Notes under the pieces: generated by a model
The model's input: only the letters and a program-made list of their open reading frames with translations
The model's database searches: none
Told to the model about the DNA's origin: nothing
IMG/VR virus record: IMGVR_UViG_3300044638_000842
Location: 1-28,619 of that record
Length of the DNA stretch: 28,619 nucleotides
Direction: 5' to 3' (one strand)
DNA from: a virus
In this document: in pieces, positions 15,856-22,709 of the stretch
Layout: each line of letters starts with the position of its first letter
Position numbering within the stretch: position 1 is the stretch's first letter
Made by a program: the position numbers and the translations under genes

Positions 15856-16217
15856 TACTTAAGTGTTAAAAGGTAAAGCGTCTTAGCTATTAGCTTGGCG
15901 ATTTCGTCTATTTCGTTTTGTATCCAACTATCCTGGTAAATTGTTTTGCGTTCCTTTTGTACAAATGTGTAAAGGTCCTTAAAGTATGTTTGAACGGCTT
16001 CGTTGCTTGTATAATTTTGTAGCGTACCAACGGAGTAATTCTTAGGTCTTCCGTATATTCCGCTTACGCTTTCAACTAATCCGTCGTATAATTCAGCGAG
16101 TTCGTCTTGGTATTTATCCAATGCTTTATGCTCGGCATAACTCATTGTTTGATTGTGCCAAACGATTGCCTGTTCTTTACTGTCTAATAATTGACTTATA
16201 AATTCTACGAATTGCAT
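15855..16217 (-). CDS. DUF5856-like helical protein (possible ferritin-like fold)
   Basis: A 120-residue all-helical protein. The segment VWHNQTMSYAEHKALDKYQDELAELYDGLVESVSGIYGR (about residues 19-57) matches a pattern I recall from phage DUF5856 proteins. Its W-H-N, A-E-H-K-A-L and D-x-L-V-E-S spacing resembles Dps/ferritin-like helices, with H21, E29, H30 and D38 as potential metal ligands. It lies between portal and gpF-like genes, so it might be a minor head protein. Metal binding is inference only. Confidence 0.6.
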   Translation of the reverse strand: MQFVEFISQLLDSKEQAIVWHNQTMSYAEHKALDKYQDELAELYDGLVESVSGIYGRPKNYSVGTLQNYTSNEAVQTYFKDLYTFVQKERKTIYQDSWIQNEIDEIAKLIAKTLYLLTLK

Positions 16218-16218
16218 A

Positions 16219-17613
16219 TTAAGATTGTTTAGGTGTTGTTTCCGTTGGGATTTCTAAGGGTTGGAATTGGTCTAATGTCTGCAAACTACTTGGAACGTAT
16301 AGCTTTTGTAGTTCCTCCATTGGGATATAATCAGGGTTTTTGATACCCATTATTTCCATCTTTTGTGCCGGACTAATCCACCAGGCTTGATCTAACCAAG
16401 CAACTTGCTCGGCTTTGTTTGCTTCTAGTTCTTGGTAAACTTGTATGTCGTAACCAATGTAAACATTTTGTCCTCTATAACCCCAATCGCTATGAAGTTT
16501 CCTATTTAATTGCTCGGCAATACTATCCAATAAAGGAATGGCGCAACGCAATGTTAAAGCCTTCTCCCCTTCTCTTTGGTTATTGTAAGTCTTATTTTCA
16601 GCGTCGTTCAACAACTGACTAGGCACTCCGTAAATATTACAAAGCGACTTCATATCCCACTTCTCGGACTCGATAATGTTTAACTCAACGGGACTTAATC
16701 CTATTTGCTTCCAATCCACTTTATAACCTGATACCGCAATAGAATTGAAGTTACTTGCTCCGCCTTTCTCGCTAATTGATTTCTTTAACGCTTGAGCCTG
16801 TTGAGTACCGCTTGACGGGTCGAACCTATCGTCATTCATAAATAATACTCCGGCTGGACCTCCATTTTGGAATGAAGCAACCGCAGCCGTCTTGGCTTCG
16901 TTAGAACGAGTTAAGGTTCTAGCAGCTGCCATTAACGGAGATTGTCCGTAAAGTTCGTTCCCTGTTACTGTCCAATAAGGGTTAAAGTATTTGTCGTGTA
17001 ATATTTCCTTTGTGTCAAAGGTCCACAACTTACCGTAGTATAATTGGTAACCCACTCTTGTTGGTGGGAAGACTTCCACGTTGGCAACGATTGCCATAAA
17101 TTGAGCGGGTAATGCATAAAGTTCAAAGGGTTTGCCATCGTTAGGACCGCCTTCAATCATTTTAGCATAAATGAAGGAGTTGCCCGTTAATAATTTAAAG
17201 CCGCACCATTGTTCAACTAAATCCGCCCAGGTGTCCTCCTCGTTCGGATATTTAAGTAATTCGTTTAATCGTGCGTCGCCGTCGTATAATTCAAATGCTT
17301 TTTTGTGTAATTGCTTAACCTCGTTCCAATTCTCGATTTTATCGGGTTGCTTCATTAATGACTTATAACGCTTAGCAGCCGTTTGGTCCACTACTTTATA
17401 AACGTGAAATGGAGCCAACTTTGCTTTGTCAGTAATTAGTTTTACGATTGAATAAACTATATCGTTTGATTGGTAGCCGTCCCTAACGTAAGCTTGTGCG
17501 TTTTGTCCTTGCCAAGTAACAATCCCTTGTTGTATTGCAACCTGTGCGCTTAGTGGAATGTTCGGAAATAAAGTGTTTACTTTCTTTTTACTAAAGAAGT
17601 CAAATAGTCCCAT
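16219..17613 (-). CDS. Portal protein, HK97 type
   Basis: A 464-residue portal that should form the dodecameric DNA channel at one capsid vertex and dock the terminase. It starts MGLFDFFSKKK and has NDIVYSIVKLITDKAKLAPFHVY early. The core segments are ADLVEQWCGFKLLTGNSFIYAKMIEG, NELYGQSPLMAAARTLTRSNEAKTAAVASFQNGGPAGVLF and SEKWDMKSLCNIYGVPSQLLND. All are typical of the phage_portal (HK97) family. It lies directly after TerL. Confidence 0.93.
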   Translation of the reverse strand: MGLFDFFSKKKVNTLFPNIPLSAQVAIQQGIVTWQGQNAQAYVRDGYQSNDIVYSIVKLITDKAKLAPFHVYKVVDQTAAKRYKSLMKQPDKIENWNEVKQLHKKAFELYDGDARLNELLKYPNEEDTWADLVEQWCGFKLLTGNSFIYAKMIEGGPNDGKPFELYALPAQFMAIVANVEVFPPTRVGYQLYYGKLWTFDTKEILHDKYFNPYWTVTGNELYGQSPLMAAARTLTRSNEAKTAAVASFQNGGPAGVLFMNDDRFDPSSGTQQAQALKKSISEKGGASNFNSIAVSGYKVDWKQIGLSPVELNIIESEKWDMKSLCNIYGVPSQLLNDAENKTYNNQREGEKALTLRCAIPLLDSIAEQLNRKLHSDWGYRGQNVYIGYDIQVYQELEANKAEQVAWLDQAWWISPAQKMEIMGIKNPDYIPMEELQKLYVPSSLQTLDQFQPLEIPTETTPKQS

Positions 17614-17629
17614 ATATGTACAATTTAGT

Positions 17630-17637
17630 CAAAGTTA
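17630..17637 (-). promoter_or_regulatory. Possible -7 box (TAACTTTG) before the portal gene
   Basis: TAACTTTG in the 35-base gap between TerL and portal, 16 bases upstream of the portal start. No TTTG lies at the -33 distance. It is weak alone and noted because the octamer recurs at 14959-14966. Confidence 0.3.
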
Positions 17638-17648
17638 CTTATTTTATG

Positions 17649-18959
17649 CTAATAAACGCTCACTACAAATTTTGGTGTATATTCAAATATCATTCTCATT
17701 GCCAAGCAGTCCGAGAAATCGGGGGACCTTCCAATTAAAGCCTTTACTTTATCCTTTGGTATTATACCCTTGCTTCCGTCTTTGTCAACTGATTTCTGCT
17801 TGACTTGTTCCAACTCCTCAATGATTAGTTGTTTCATTTTGCCATCTGCGTTAATGTATATTTTATTATCGTTTATTAACTCGGCTAACTTATAGTAGCA
17901 TTGCGATTTAAGGTTGTCAAAGTTCTCTTTTGCTTTTGTTACAGGGTTCTCCAATGCCCTGGAGTTATTGACGAAGCCTTTGCACCTTAGTATATCGCAT
18001 ACTCCTCCGCCTACTCCGTCCTCATCGACGACAACGTTTGAAGTGGGGACCTTGTAATCGTTTTGTAACTTCTTTATGATTTCAGCCACCTCAACAACCG
18101 ATTTACCCGAGTACTGATAAAGTTTAACCCTAAAGCCATTCCATAAGCCAATGACAGTACTATCGCCACCGAAACGAGCAACGTCGCAACTAATGTAAGG
18201 TGTACCACTATGTACATAATCGCTAGTAAAGCAGTCAAGAATTTTCTCATAATCTATTAATTGTGCGGGATCGGACAAGTACTCCCAATTACCAAAAAGC
18301 AAACGTTCCTTGCTTACTTTGTCTAATGTTAAAAGGTTCTCCTTGTAATGTTTTGAAATAAAAGGGTTATCGTCTATTAACGAACTTATAAAGCGTTTAT
18401 TGTCCCCAATGCTTCCGTCTTGCTGGGGTTTATAGAACTCGGAGTAAGTCCAATTCTTTGCCGGATTACAAGTGTAAAGTATCTTAGGCACTAAATCGTT
18501 TTGGTCCAACTGAAACCTTATTCTCGATTTAATAATGTTTCGTGCCTTGTCGTCAACCTGATTTGCTTCGTCAATGAATGCGTCCGTAATTTCTAGCGAA
18601 CCCAATTCGTCAAAGTTAGGATCGCTTGGGTAACTGTAAAGGTCCTTTAACAATATCGTTGAGCCGTTAAAGAACTCTATTGTTGAGGATTGAGCGTTAA
18701 ACTTATAATGCTTTCCGGCTTCTAGTCCTTGCATTTTAGCAACCTGGAAGAATGATACTAACGTAGTTTCTTTAAGCGTCTTTAATACCGCACGTCCAAT
18801 TAGTCCTCTAGTGTTTGAGTACTTTAATCTTTGTTTGAGTTGCCAATAACAACCAAGCGCAGTTTTGCCACCTCCGGCGCCACCGCCGAAAAGTATTTCA
18901 TTTGTTGTTTTATCCTCGAGTAAATCGAGTGCGATTGTTTGTTTTATAGATAGTTCCAT
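17649..18959 (-). CDS. terL: Terminase large subunit
   Basis: A 436-residue packaging motor with ATPase and nuclease domains. Walker A is GGGAGGGKT (residues 25-33). The Walker B-like segment is ITDAFIDEANQ, followed by a CNPA coupling motif. The C-terminal RNase H-like nuclease has acidic residues in SCDVARFGGDSTVIG, VVVDEDGVGGG and SPDFSDCLAMRM. The length is normal for the family. It overlaps the small subunit by one base (TAATG), indicating coupled translation. Confidence 0.95.
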   Translation of the reverse strand: MELSIKQTIALDLLEDKTTNEILFGGGAGGGKTALGCYWQLKQRLKYSNTRGLIGRAVLKTLKETTLVSFFQVAKMQGLEAGKHYKFNAQSSTIEFFNGSTILLKDLYSYPSDPNFDELGSLEITDAFIDEANQVDDKARNIIKSRIRFQLDQNDLVPKILYTCNPAKNWTYSEFYKPQQDGSIGDNKRFISSLIDDNPFISKHYKENLLTLDKVSKERLLFGNWEYLSDPAQLIDYEKILDCFTSDYVHSGTPYISCDVARFGGDSTVIGLWNGFRVKLYQYSGKSVVEVAEIIKKLQNDYKVPTSNVVVDEDGVGGGVCDILRCKGFVNNSRALENPVTKAKENFDNLKSQCYYKLAELINDNKIYINADGKMKQLIIEELEQVKQKSVDKDGSKGIIPKDKVKALIGRSPDFSDCLAMRMIFEYTPKFVVSVY

Positions 18960-19312
18960 TATAGGCTTGAACTATTTGCTACATAAGTTTTCTTCTCCTC
19001 CCAAGTTATGTTTATTCCACCGCTTACCTCAACTTCAGTCGATTGCTTTGCTTTGCCTTCTAGTCGGTCAATTACCTCCTGATATGCCCTTTGGTCGCCC
19101 TTTAATGCTTTAGCAATCATTTGCATATCCATTAATTCTAACACGGTAAAGTCTTCTTCTTCTCCTGTAATTGGGTTCCTTTTCTTTTGTACTAATTCCA
19201 ATAATCTTTTAAGCCTTGTTTTGCTATGTTCCGTTCCCTTTGGTTTCCCAGCGGGATTTCCACTTACTCCTTTGGGGAATGGCTTTAAGTTTTGTTCGTT
19301 TGCCATATTCAT
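18959..19312 (-). CDS. Terminase small subunit-like (DUF5681 type)
   Basis: A 117-residue basic protein opening with FPKGVSGNPAGKPKG, the DUF5681 signature found in many small terminase-like proteins, followed by a helical Lys/Arg-rich part and ALKGDQRAYQEVIDRLEGK. It should recognise the packaging site and recruit TerL, whose gene follows directly. ATG 19312 or 19306 could be the start. A TATCTTTG box lies at 19331-19338, inside the end of the preceding gene. Confidence 0.85.
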   Translation of the reverse strand: MNMANEQNLKPFPKGVSGNPAGKPKGTEHSKTRLKRLLELVQKKRNPITGEEEDFTVLELMDMQMIAKALKGDQRAYQEVIDRLEGKAKQSTEVEVSGGINITWEEKKTYVANSSSL

Positions 19313-19327
19313 TGAATTTTCACTGAA

Positions 19328-19762
19328 TTACAAAGATACGCCACAATTAGGGCAAATCTTACCGCTTTTTGTATTATCAATCTTTTTAGGCTCCTCAATA
19401 GTTGGATTTAGAAAGTCAACGTTAACGCTCCAATCGTTCAAGTCTTCCAGGTCCCAATCCCCATTTGCCAACATATCCATATCAAATTCGCCATTGTGAG
19501 TGTTGTCGATTATCAATAACTTCTTCTTCTTTTTATCAGTCAGTCCGCTCATAACAATAACGGGAACGTCTTGAATGCCTAATTGAATACAGGCTCTATA
19601 TCTTTGGTGTCCTCCTAATATTACATTATTTTCATCTATAATAATTGGCTTTGCTTGTAACAAATCAGGATCTTGCTCTATTGAGTTGACTAATTTGTCG
19701 AACTCGAATTTATTAATCTTGCGAGGGTTCTCCGGATTGGGTTTGATTTGTGATATTAGCAT
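19328..19762 (-). CDS. ParB/sulfiredoxin-like domain protein
   Basis: A 144-residue protein beginning MLISQIKPNPENPRKINKFEFDKL, then QAKPIIIDENNVILGGHQRYRACIQLGIQDVPVIV. The N-P-R-x-I start and G-G-H-Q-R-Y-R-A motif define the ParB-like nuclease/CTPase fold. The C-terminus ends in CPNCGVSL, half of a zinc ribbon. In phages such genes often lie beside terminase or methyltransferase genes; here it precedes the terminase pair and abuts a zinc ribbon gene. A role in DNA handling before packaging is inference. Confidence 0.8.
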   Translation of the reverse strand: MLISQIKPNPENPRKINKFEFDKLVNSIEQDPDLLQAKPIIIDENNVILGGHQRYRACIQLGIQDVPVIVMSGLTDKKKKKLLIIDNTHNGEFDMDMLANGDWDLEDLNDWSVNVDFLNPTIEEPKKIDNTKSGKICPNCGVSL

Positions 19763-19957
19763 TTATCTATTTTTTGTTTCGGTTCTAATTGAGGGAAGCT
19801 GGACCTTTTCAACTTTGTTTAATTGCTCAAAGCCTATTGATTTATTACATTGGCTACATTTAAACTTATGTTTATTAAGTTCAGTTTGCCAAACGTAATC
19901 TTCTTGTATTGATCCGCATTTACATTTATAGGTTCTTTTGCCGAATGTATTTTTCAT
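19763..19957 (-). CDS. Small zinc-ribbon protein
   Basis: A 64-residue protein with YKCKCGSIQEDYVWQ and FKCSQCNKSIGFEQL, two Cys pairs (CxC and CxxC) about 20 residues apart that could bind one zinc. The tail is basic. Its stop is adjacent to the ParB-like start, and its start overlaps the 39-residue gene by four bases (ATGA). Function unknown; nucleic-acid binding is likely. Confidence 0.7.
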   Translation of the reverse strand: MKNTFGKRTYKCKCGSIQEDYVWQTELNKHKFKCSQCNKSIGFEQLNKVEKVQLPSIRTETKNR

Positions 19958-20073
19958 CGTCCTTGTCCTTTATAGGGTTTTGGCTTGGGACTGTGTTTAT
20001 TGTAAGACTTCTTTGCCTTACCGCATTTGCGCTTCCCAAATGTTGTTTTACCGTTAGTAGTTAGCTTCGCCAT
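19954..20073 (-). CDS. 39-residue highly basic peptide
   Basis: Short frame encoding MAKLTTNGKTTFGKRKCGKA and a tail KKSYNKHSPKPKPYKGQGR. It has 11 Lys and 2 Arg among 39 residues and no acidic residue. The four-base ATGA overlap with the zinc-ribbon gene and the clean start support it. The Lys/Pro/Gly tail resembles DNA- or RNA-binding tails; I have a general recollection of similar small proteins in Flavobacteria phages. Function unknown. Confidence 0.65.
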   Translation of the reverse strand: MAKLTTNGKTTFGKRKCGKAKKSYNKHSPKPKPYKGQGR

Positions 20074-20239
20074 ATTTTAAATATTCATTTATATAATCAG
20101 CCACAAAGTTAAAGGCTTCTTCCTTAGTTTCCCCATAAACGAAATGATTTATTTCTTCAATTACAAAAGTGTACCCAAAATAACCGTTTACGGGTGGCAC
20201 TTCTCGCATTGTGTCAAATATGTTACTTGTATTGCTCAA
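20054..20239 (-). CDS. 61-residue protein of unknown function
   Basis: Encodes MSNTSNIFDTMREVPPVNGYFGYTFVIEEINHFVYGETKEEAFNFVADYINEY (shown in part), acidic and aromatic. A beta-beta-alpha pattern is followed by an amphipathic helix, somewhat like small HicB/DUF-type folds. It overlaps NinG upstream by 17 bases and the basic peptide downstream by 20. No function can be assigned. Confidence 0.6.
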   Translation of the reverse strand: MSNTSNIFDTMREVPPVNGYFGYTFVIEEINHFVYGETKEEAFNFVADYINEYLKYGEANY

Positions 20240-20594
20240 TTATTTCGTTTAGTTCGGTCCTGGTCCATTTCTTTATTAGCCTATGTTGTTGCTCTAACTC
20301 CATTACCTTACGTTCTCCAACTTTATCAATTAGGTTTCTTCGGTAGCCTATTAGGTGGAATTGGTCGAAGCCATTACAACTTTTGCACTCCCCGTTTACG
20401 TTGTATTCGTCAAATCTTAAAGCCGAACTCCCCTTGACAGGAACGTAATGCCCGGCGTCCATAAGGCTAACGTCTTTAGTTTGTCCGCAACTAATACAAG
20501 TAAAGTACCCGTCTTGGCTATCTCTTTGCCTAATATAAGCGTTGAATATTTTTTGCGCCTTTGCCGTTAGTTTAGGAATTGTTATTAATGCCAT
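20223..20594 (-). CDS. ninG: NinG/Rap-like recombination endonuclease
   Basis: A 123-residue protein. FNAYIRQRDSQDGYFTCISCGQTKDVSLMDAGHYVPVKGS and RFDEYNVNGECKSCNGFDQFH match lambda NinG. The Zn/HNH-like residues are C33, C36, H49, C70, C73 and H80. NinG (Rap) is a structure-specific nuclease that aids annealing-type recombination, consistent with the ERF protein encoded at 24620-25186. It is shorter than lambda NinG but keeps the core. A TAATTTTG box lies just upstream at 20599-20606. Confidence 0.88.
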   Translation of the reverse strand: MALITIPKLTAKAQKIFNAYIRQRDSQDGYFTCISCGQTKDVSLMDAGHYVPVKGSSALRFDEYNVNGECKSCNGFDQFHLIGYRRNLIDKVGERKVMELEQQHRLIKKWTRTELNEIIEQYK

Positions 20595-20608
20595 ATTGCA
20601 AAATTAGG

Positions 20609-20818
20609 TTATTTGACAACACGGAAACATACTTTGCGTCCGTTTACCTCAAATCGTTTCTTTTGTAACGGATTTAGTCCGCTCCTTATTGCGTACTCAT
20701 TTACTCCTGTTACCCTAACTGCATAAGCAATCGATTTATACACTGTTACCTCTTTTGTTTCTATATCCACCATTTTAATTGGTCGGCTATTCTCTAAGCC
20801 TTTTACTTCTCCGCTCAT
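20609..20818 (-). CDS. NUMOD1-like small DNA-binding protein
   Basis: A 69-residue protein: RPIKMVDIETKEVTVYKSIAYAVRVTGVNEYAIRSGL, then KKRFEVNGRKVCFRVVK. The strand-turn-strand, S-I-x-x-A, G and I-R-x-x-L spacing resembles NUMOD1 modules that help homing endonucleases bind DNA, but no nuclease is attached. The start overlaps the 24-residue membrane peptide stop by four bases. A stand-alone DNA-binding role is inferred. Confidence 0.55.
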   Translation of the reverse strand: MSGEVKGLENSRPIKMVDIETKEVTVYKSIAYAVRVTGVNEYAIRSGLNPLQKKRFEVNGRKVCFRVVK

Positions 20819-20889
20819 TTCTTTTTGTTTAGTTGCTCACTTAACCAAAATAAGGTAAATAGTAAGCTAATTATTACTAAGTATTCCAT
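20815..20889 (-). CDS. 24-residue membrane micropeptide
   Basis: Encodes MEYLVIISLLFTLFWLSEQL followed by NKKK: one short membrane span with a basic C-terminus. It is linked by a four-base ATGA overlap to the next gene and by a one-base TAATG overlap to the preceding micropeptide. The coupling argues for real translation. Function unknown. Confidence 0.5.
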   Translation of the reverse strand: MEYLVIISLLFTLFWLSEQLNKKK

Positions 20890-20960
20890 TATTTCGTTTG
20901 TTTATAAAATTGTATTACTTCCAATATTGTTATAATACCGATTAAGATAATTATTGTCAT
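20889..20960 (-). CDS. 23-residue membrane micropeptide
   Basis: Encodes MTIIILIGIITILEVIQFYK plus QTK, almost entirely one hydrophobic helix with a basic end. The start overlaps the stop of the 30-residue peptide (ATGA) and the stop overlaps the next start (TAATG). Function unknown; one of three such genes in a row. Confidence 0.5.
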   Translation of the reverse strand: MTIIILIGIITILEVIQFYKQTK

Positions 20961-21049
20961 ATTTCTTCGTTTGAGTCGTTATTGGTATAAATAAAACTAC
21001 ATAATGCAGTAAATATAATTACGCAAATAAAACCTATTAAAAAATTCAT
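20957..21049 (-). CDS. 30-residue membrane micropeptide
   Basis: Encodes MNFLIGFICVIIFTALCSFI and a polar acidic tail YTNNDSNEEI. It has one predicted membrane helix with an acidic tail, opposite in charge to the two following peptides. It begins 2 bases after the HTH gene stop. First of three overlapping micropeptide frames. Confidence 0.5.
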   Translation of the reverse strand: MNFLIGFICVIIFTALCSFIYTNNDSNEEI

Positions 21050-21051
21050 AT

Positions 21052-21291
21052 TTATTTGTTTTTATGTAAATCCCAGCGTGAGCCAAGATTGTTTTGTTTT
21101 GCTAATCTATAAACGGTCCGTTCGCTTATTTTTAAATCAATTACAATATGAGTTATCGTTGGAAATTTATTAACGTCGTTCCATCGTTTTACTAACTCCC
21201 TTGAGTAAAGATTTTCTAAGCTTAGGTCTTCCCCTTTGTACTCTATATTCGGGTACTTTTGGCAAATATGTTGGTATAATTTGTTGCTCAT
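21052..21291 (-). CDS. Small helix-turn-helix protein
   Basis: A 79-residue protein, MSNKLYQHICQKYPNIEYKG then FPTITHIVIDLKISERTVYRLAKQNNLGSRW. The last part is a good helix-turn-helix (T-H-I-V-x-D-L-x-I-S-x-R-T-V-Y-R-L-A). It is the first gene after the terminator-like structure at 21297-21357, so it may regulate this small-gene block. The target is unknown. Confidence 0.7.
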   Translation of the reverse strand: MSNKLYQHICQKYPNIEYKGEDLSLENLYSRELVKRWNDVNKFPTITHIVIDLKISERTVYRLAKQNNLGSRWDLHKNK

Positions 21292-21296
21292 AGTTT

Positions 21297-21357
21297 AAAA
21301 ATACCCCCACCGTTATAACTAACACCCCTGTTTGTTATTAATAATTTAGTGAGGGTA
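21297..21357 (-). terminator. Two-tier hairpin with U-run (terminator or attenuator)
   Basis: In the minus-strand RNA UACCCUCAC (21357-21349) pairs fully, with one G-U pair, with GUGGGGGUA (21310-21302). Inside it AUAACAAACA (21338-21329) pairs with UGUUAGUUAU (21324-21315), with one A-A mismatch, around a GGGG loop. UAUUUUU follows (21303-21297). It fills the gap between the DUF6633-like stop and the HTH start. Confidence 0.7.
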
Positions 21358-21363
21358 ATAAGT

Positions 21364-21987
21364 TTATTTATTTCTTAAATATTGTTGCATTGCGTTCCTA
21401 TTGGCTTCTTTGTCCAAGTCTTGGCTTGTTCGGTTACTGTCGCCCATTGCTTTGAATTGAGCGTGTGCTTCCTCTTTACCGTTTATGTATGCTTGGTGCC
21501 TTTCTTCCCTGTATTTCTCCAACATTTCAAAAAAGGTAGGCATATCCATACGGTCATAAACTTTGCCATATTTAAACTTGGGTAAGCCGTCTAAGAATAA
21601 TAATATATCCTGGATAGCTAATTGGTCTTGCTCGGAGTCGTTTATTAATTCGTAGGATAAATTCATTATTTGTTCGGGACTCATTCCAACCCTTAAATTG
21701 AAGTTATTCAATGCTTTTGTAATTGCAATAGATAATATGCCGGATATTTTTTCCACTCCGTAAAGTTTTGTTAATGCCGGAAGCCTTTCACTTACAGGAA
21801 TTAATTCAATTACTCTTAATGGCAACGGTTCGCCTTTATCCTTGTATCGACACATTTCATTGTGTAAGCCTCCTTTATCCCCTGTCGCTAAAGAATTTAG
21901 TATGCGCTTCGTGTAACTGTTCGGCGGTAATTTTTGGAGCGATCCTGGAGTTGTTGTTTGTTGTTGTATTTCTTGTAATGAGTTCAT
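21364..21987 (-). CDS. DUF6633-like Bacteroidetes phage protein
   Basis: A 207-residue helical protein. LPLRVIELIPVSERLPALTKLYGVEKI in the middle and YGKVYDRMDMPTFFEMLEKYREERHQAY near the end match a family I recall from Bacteroidetes phages and mobile elements (DUF6633-like). It follows and overlaps the replication initiator-like gene by 113 bases, so a helicase-loader-like or initiation-accessory role is possible. No ATPase motif is seen. A start at Met45 (21855) would remove the overlap, but the N-terminus LPPNSYTKRILNSLATG looks protein-like. Confidence 0.6.
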   Translation of the reverse strand: MNSLQEIQQQTTTPGSLQKLPPNSYTKRILNSLATGDKGGLHNEMCRYKDKGEPLPLRVIELIPVSERLPALTKLYGVEKISGILSIAITKALNNFNLRVGMSPEQIMNLSYELINDSEQDQLAIQDILLFLDGLPKFKYGKVYDRMDMPTFFEMLEKYREERHQAYINGKEEAHAQFKAMGDSNRTSQDLDKEANRNAMQQYLRNK

Positions 21988-22615
21988 CGTTCCAGCTTTT
22001 ATTGTTTATAAATGTTTCAGGGTTTTTTCTAAATTGTTTATCGGGTACTGCAATTTTGTAAAGTTCTATATAATTCATCGCATTTTGGCGTTCTTGGTCA
22101 GTTAATTTATTCCACTTCTTTTTTAACTTTTCCTTGACACCTACCTTTTTATCATAATCATTCCAAAACCAATCAAAATCAATATTAACTTGTTCTTGTT
22201 CTTTATCTTCTTCTTTTTCTTGTTCTTCTTCTTCTTTCGTATGTGTATCCATACTGTATAGATACTGTATCAATACTTTATCTTTTACCTTTAATAATTC
22301 TTTTTCTATACAAGCACGAACCTTTGGACTATTTGAGTCATTATATTTACCCCAATTCTTTAATGCCATTTCTTTAGTATGTTCCGAATAAATTAATTTA
22401 CCCGTATTAATAAAAAATAATAATAGCTTTTTAATTGTATCATCGTTATATCCCGTGTCGTAACACATTTGCTTAATTGTAATCTCATAAATTCCGCATT
22501 GTGTCGTTCGGTCGTTTGTAAGTAAATACAAGTAAAAAAACTTTTGTTCAGGAGTTAAACCTTCAACAAACTCATCTCGCCAAAATGTAACGTGGACTTT
22601 CCTAAATATTGCCAT
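21875..22615 (-). CDS. Replication initiator/replisome organizer-like protein
   Basis: A 246-residue protein from ATG 22615; a TTG at 22663 would extend it through the structured leader and is rejected. The N-terminus MAIFRKVHVTFWRDEFVEGLTPEQKFFYLYLLTNDRTTQCGIYEI and TGYNDDTIKKLLLFFINTGKLIY is the winged-helix DnaD/replisome-organizer-like domain. An acidic linker (EEEEQEKEEDKEQEQ) leads to a second domain, FDWFWNDYDKKVGVKEKLKKKWNKL...FRKNPETFINNKSWNDE. It probably binds the origin and recruits the host helicase. It has its own promoter and leader. Confidence 0.8.
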   Translation of the reverse strand: MAIFRKVHVTFWRDEFVEGLTPEQKFFYLYLLTNDRTTQCGIYEITIKQMCYDTGYNDDTIKKLLLFFINTGKLIYSEHTKEMALKNWGKYNDSNSPKVRACIEKELLKVKDKVLIQYLYSMDTHTKEEEEQEKEEDKEQEQVNIDFDWFWNDYDKKVGVKEKLKKKWNKLTDQERQNAMNYIELYKIAVPDKQFRKNPETFINNKSWNDELITRNTTTNNNSRIAPKITAEQLHEAHTKFFSDRG

Positions 22616-22640
22616 AAAATAAAAAAGGGATTTGGACCAG

Positions 22641-22706
22641 CAGGTAATGCGACTACCTGTCAATCCTCCTCCCCAATAAGTTCTTACTGATATGTCGCAT
22701 ATATCA
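22641..22706 (-). promoter_or_regulatory. Leader with two hairpins bearing complementary 7-base loops
   Basis: In minus-strand RNA order, UGAUAU-AUGCGAC-AUAUCA (22706-22688) is followed by 28 bases and then CAGGUA-GUCGCAU-UACCUG (22659-22641). Both stems are perfect 6-bp and the two 7-base loops are exact reverse complements, so a kissing-loop interaction is possible. A GGAUU/AAUCC outer pairing around the second hairpin is followed by CUUUUUU. The predicted transcription start falls at the first hairpin and the initiator ATG is at 22615. Confidence 0.7.
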
Positions 22707-22709
22707 AGA

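Noticed and set aside
22616-22663. TTG start at 22663 for the replication initiator, preceded by GGAGGAGG
   Set aside because: The purine run is only one base from the TTG, the leader peptide looks unlike a domain start, and Bacteroidetes seldom use Shine-Dalgarno signals. The ATG at 22615 begins the conserved FRKVHVTFW segment.
22631-22690. tRNA-like segment: a hairpin with 7-base loop, and GGTCCAAATCC resembling a T arm
   Set aside because: The T stem does not pair beyond two or three bases, there is no closed acceptor stem and no D arm on either strand. The hairpin pair in the initiator leader explains the signal better.
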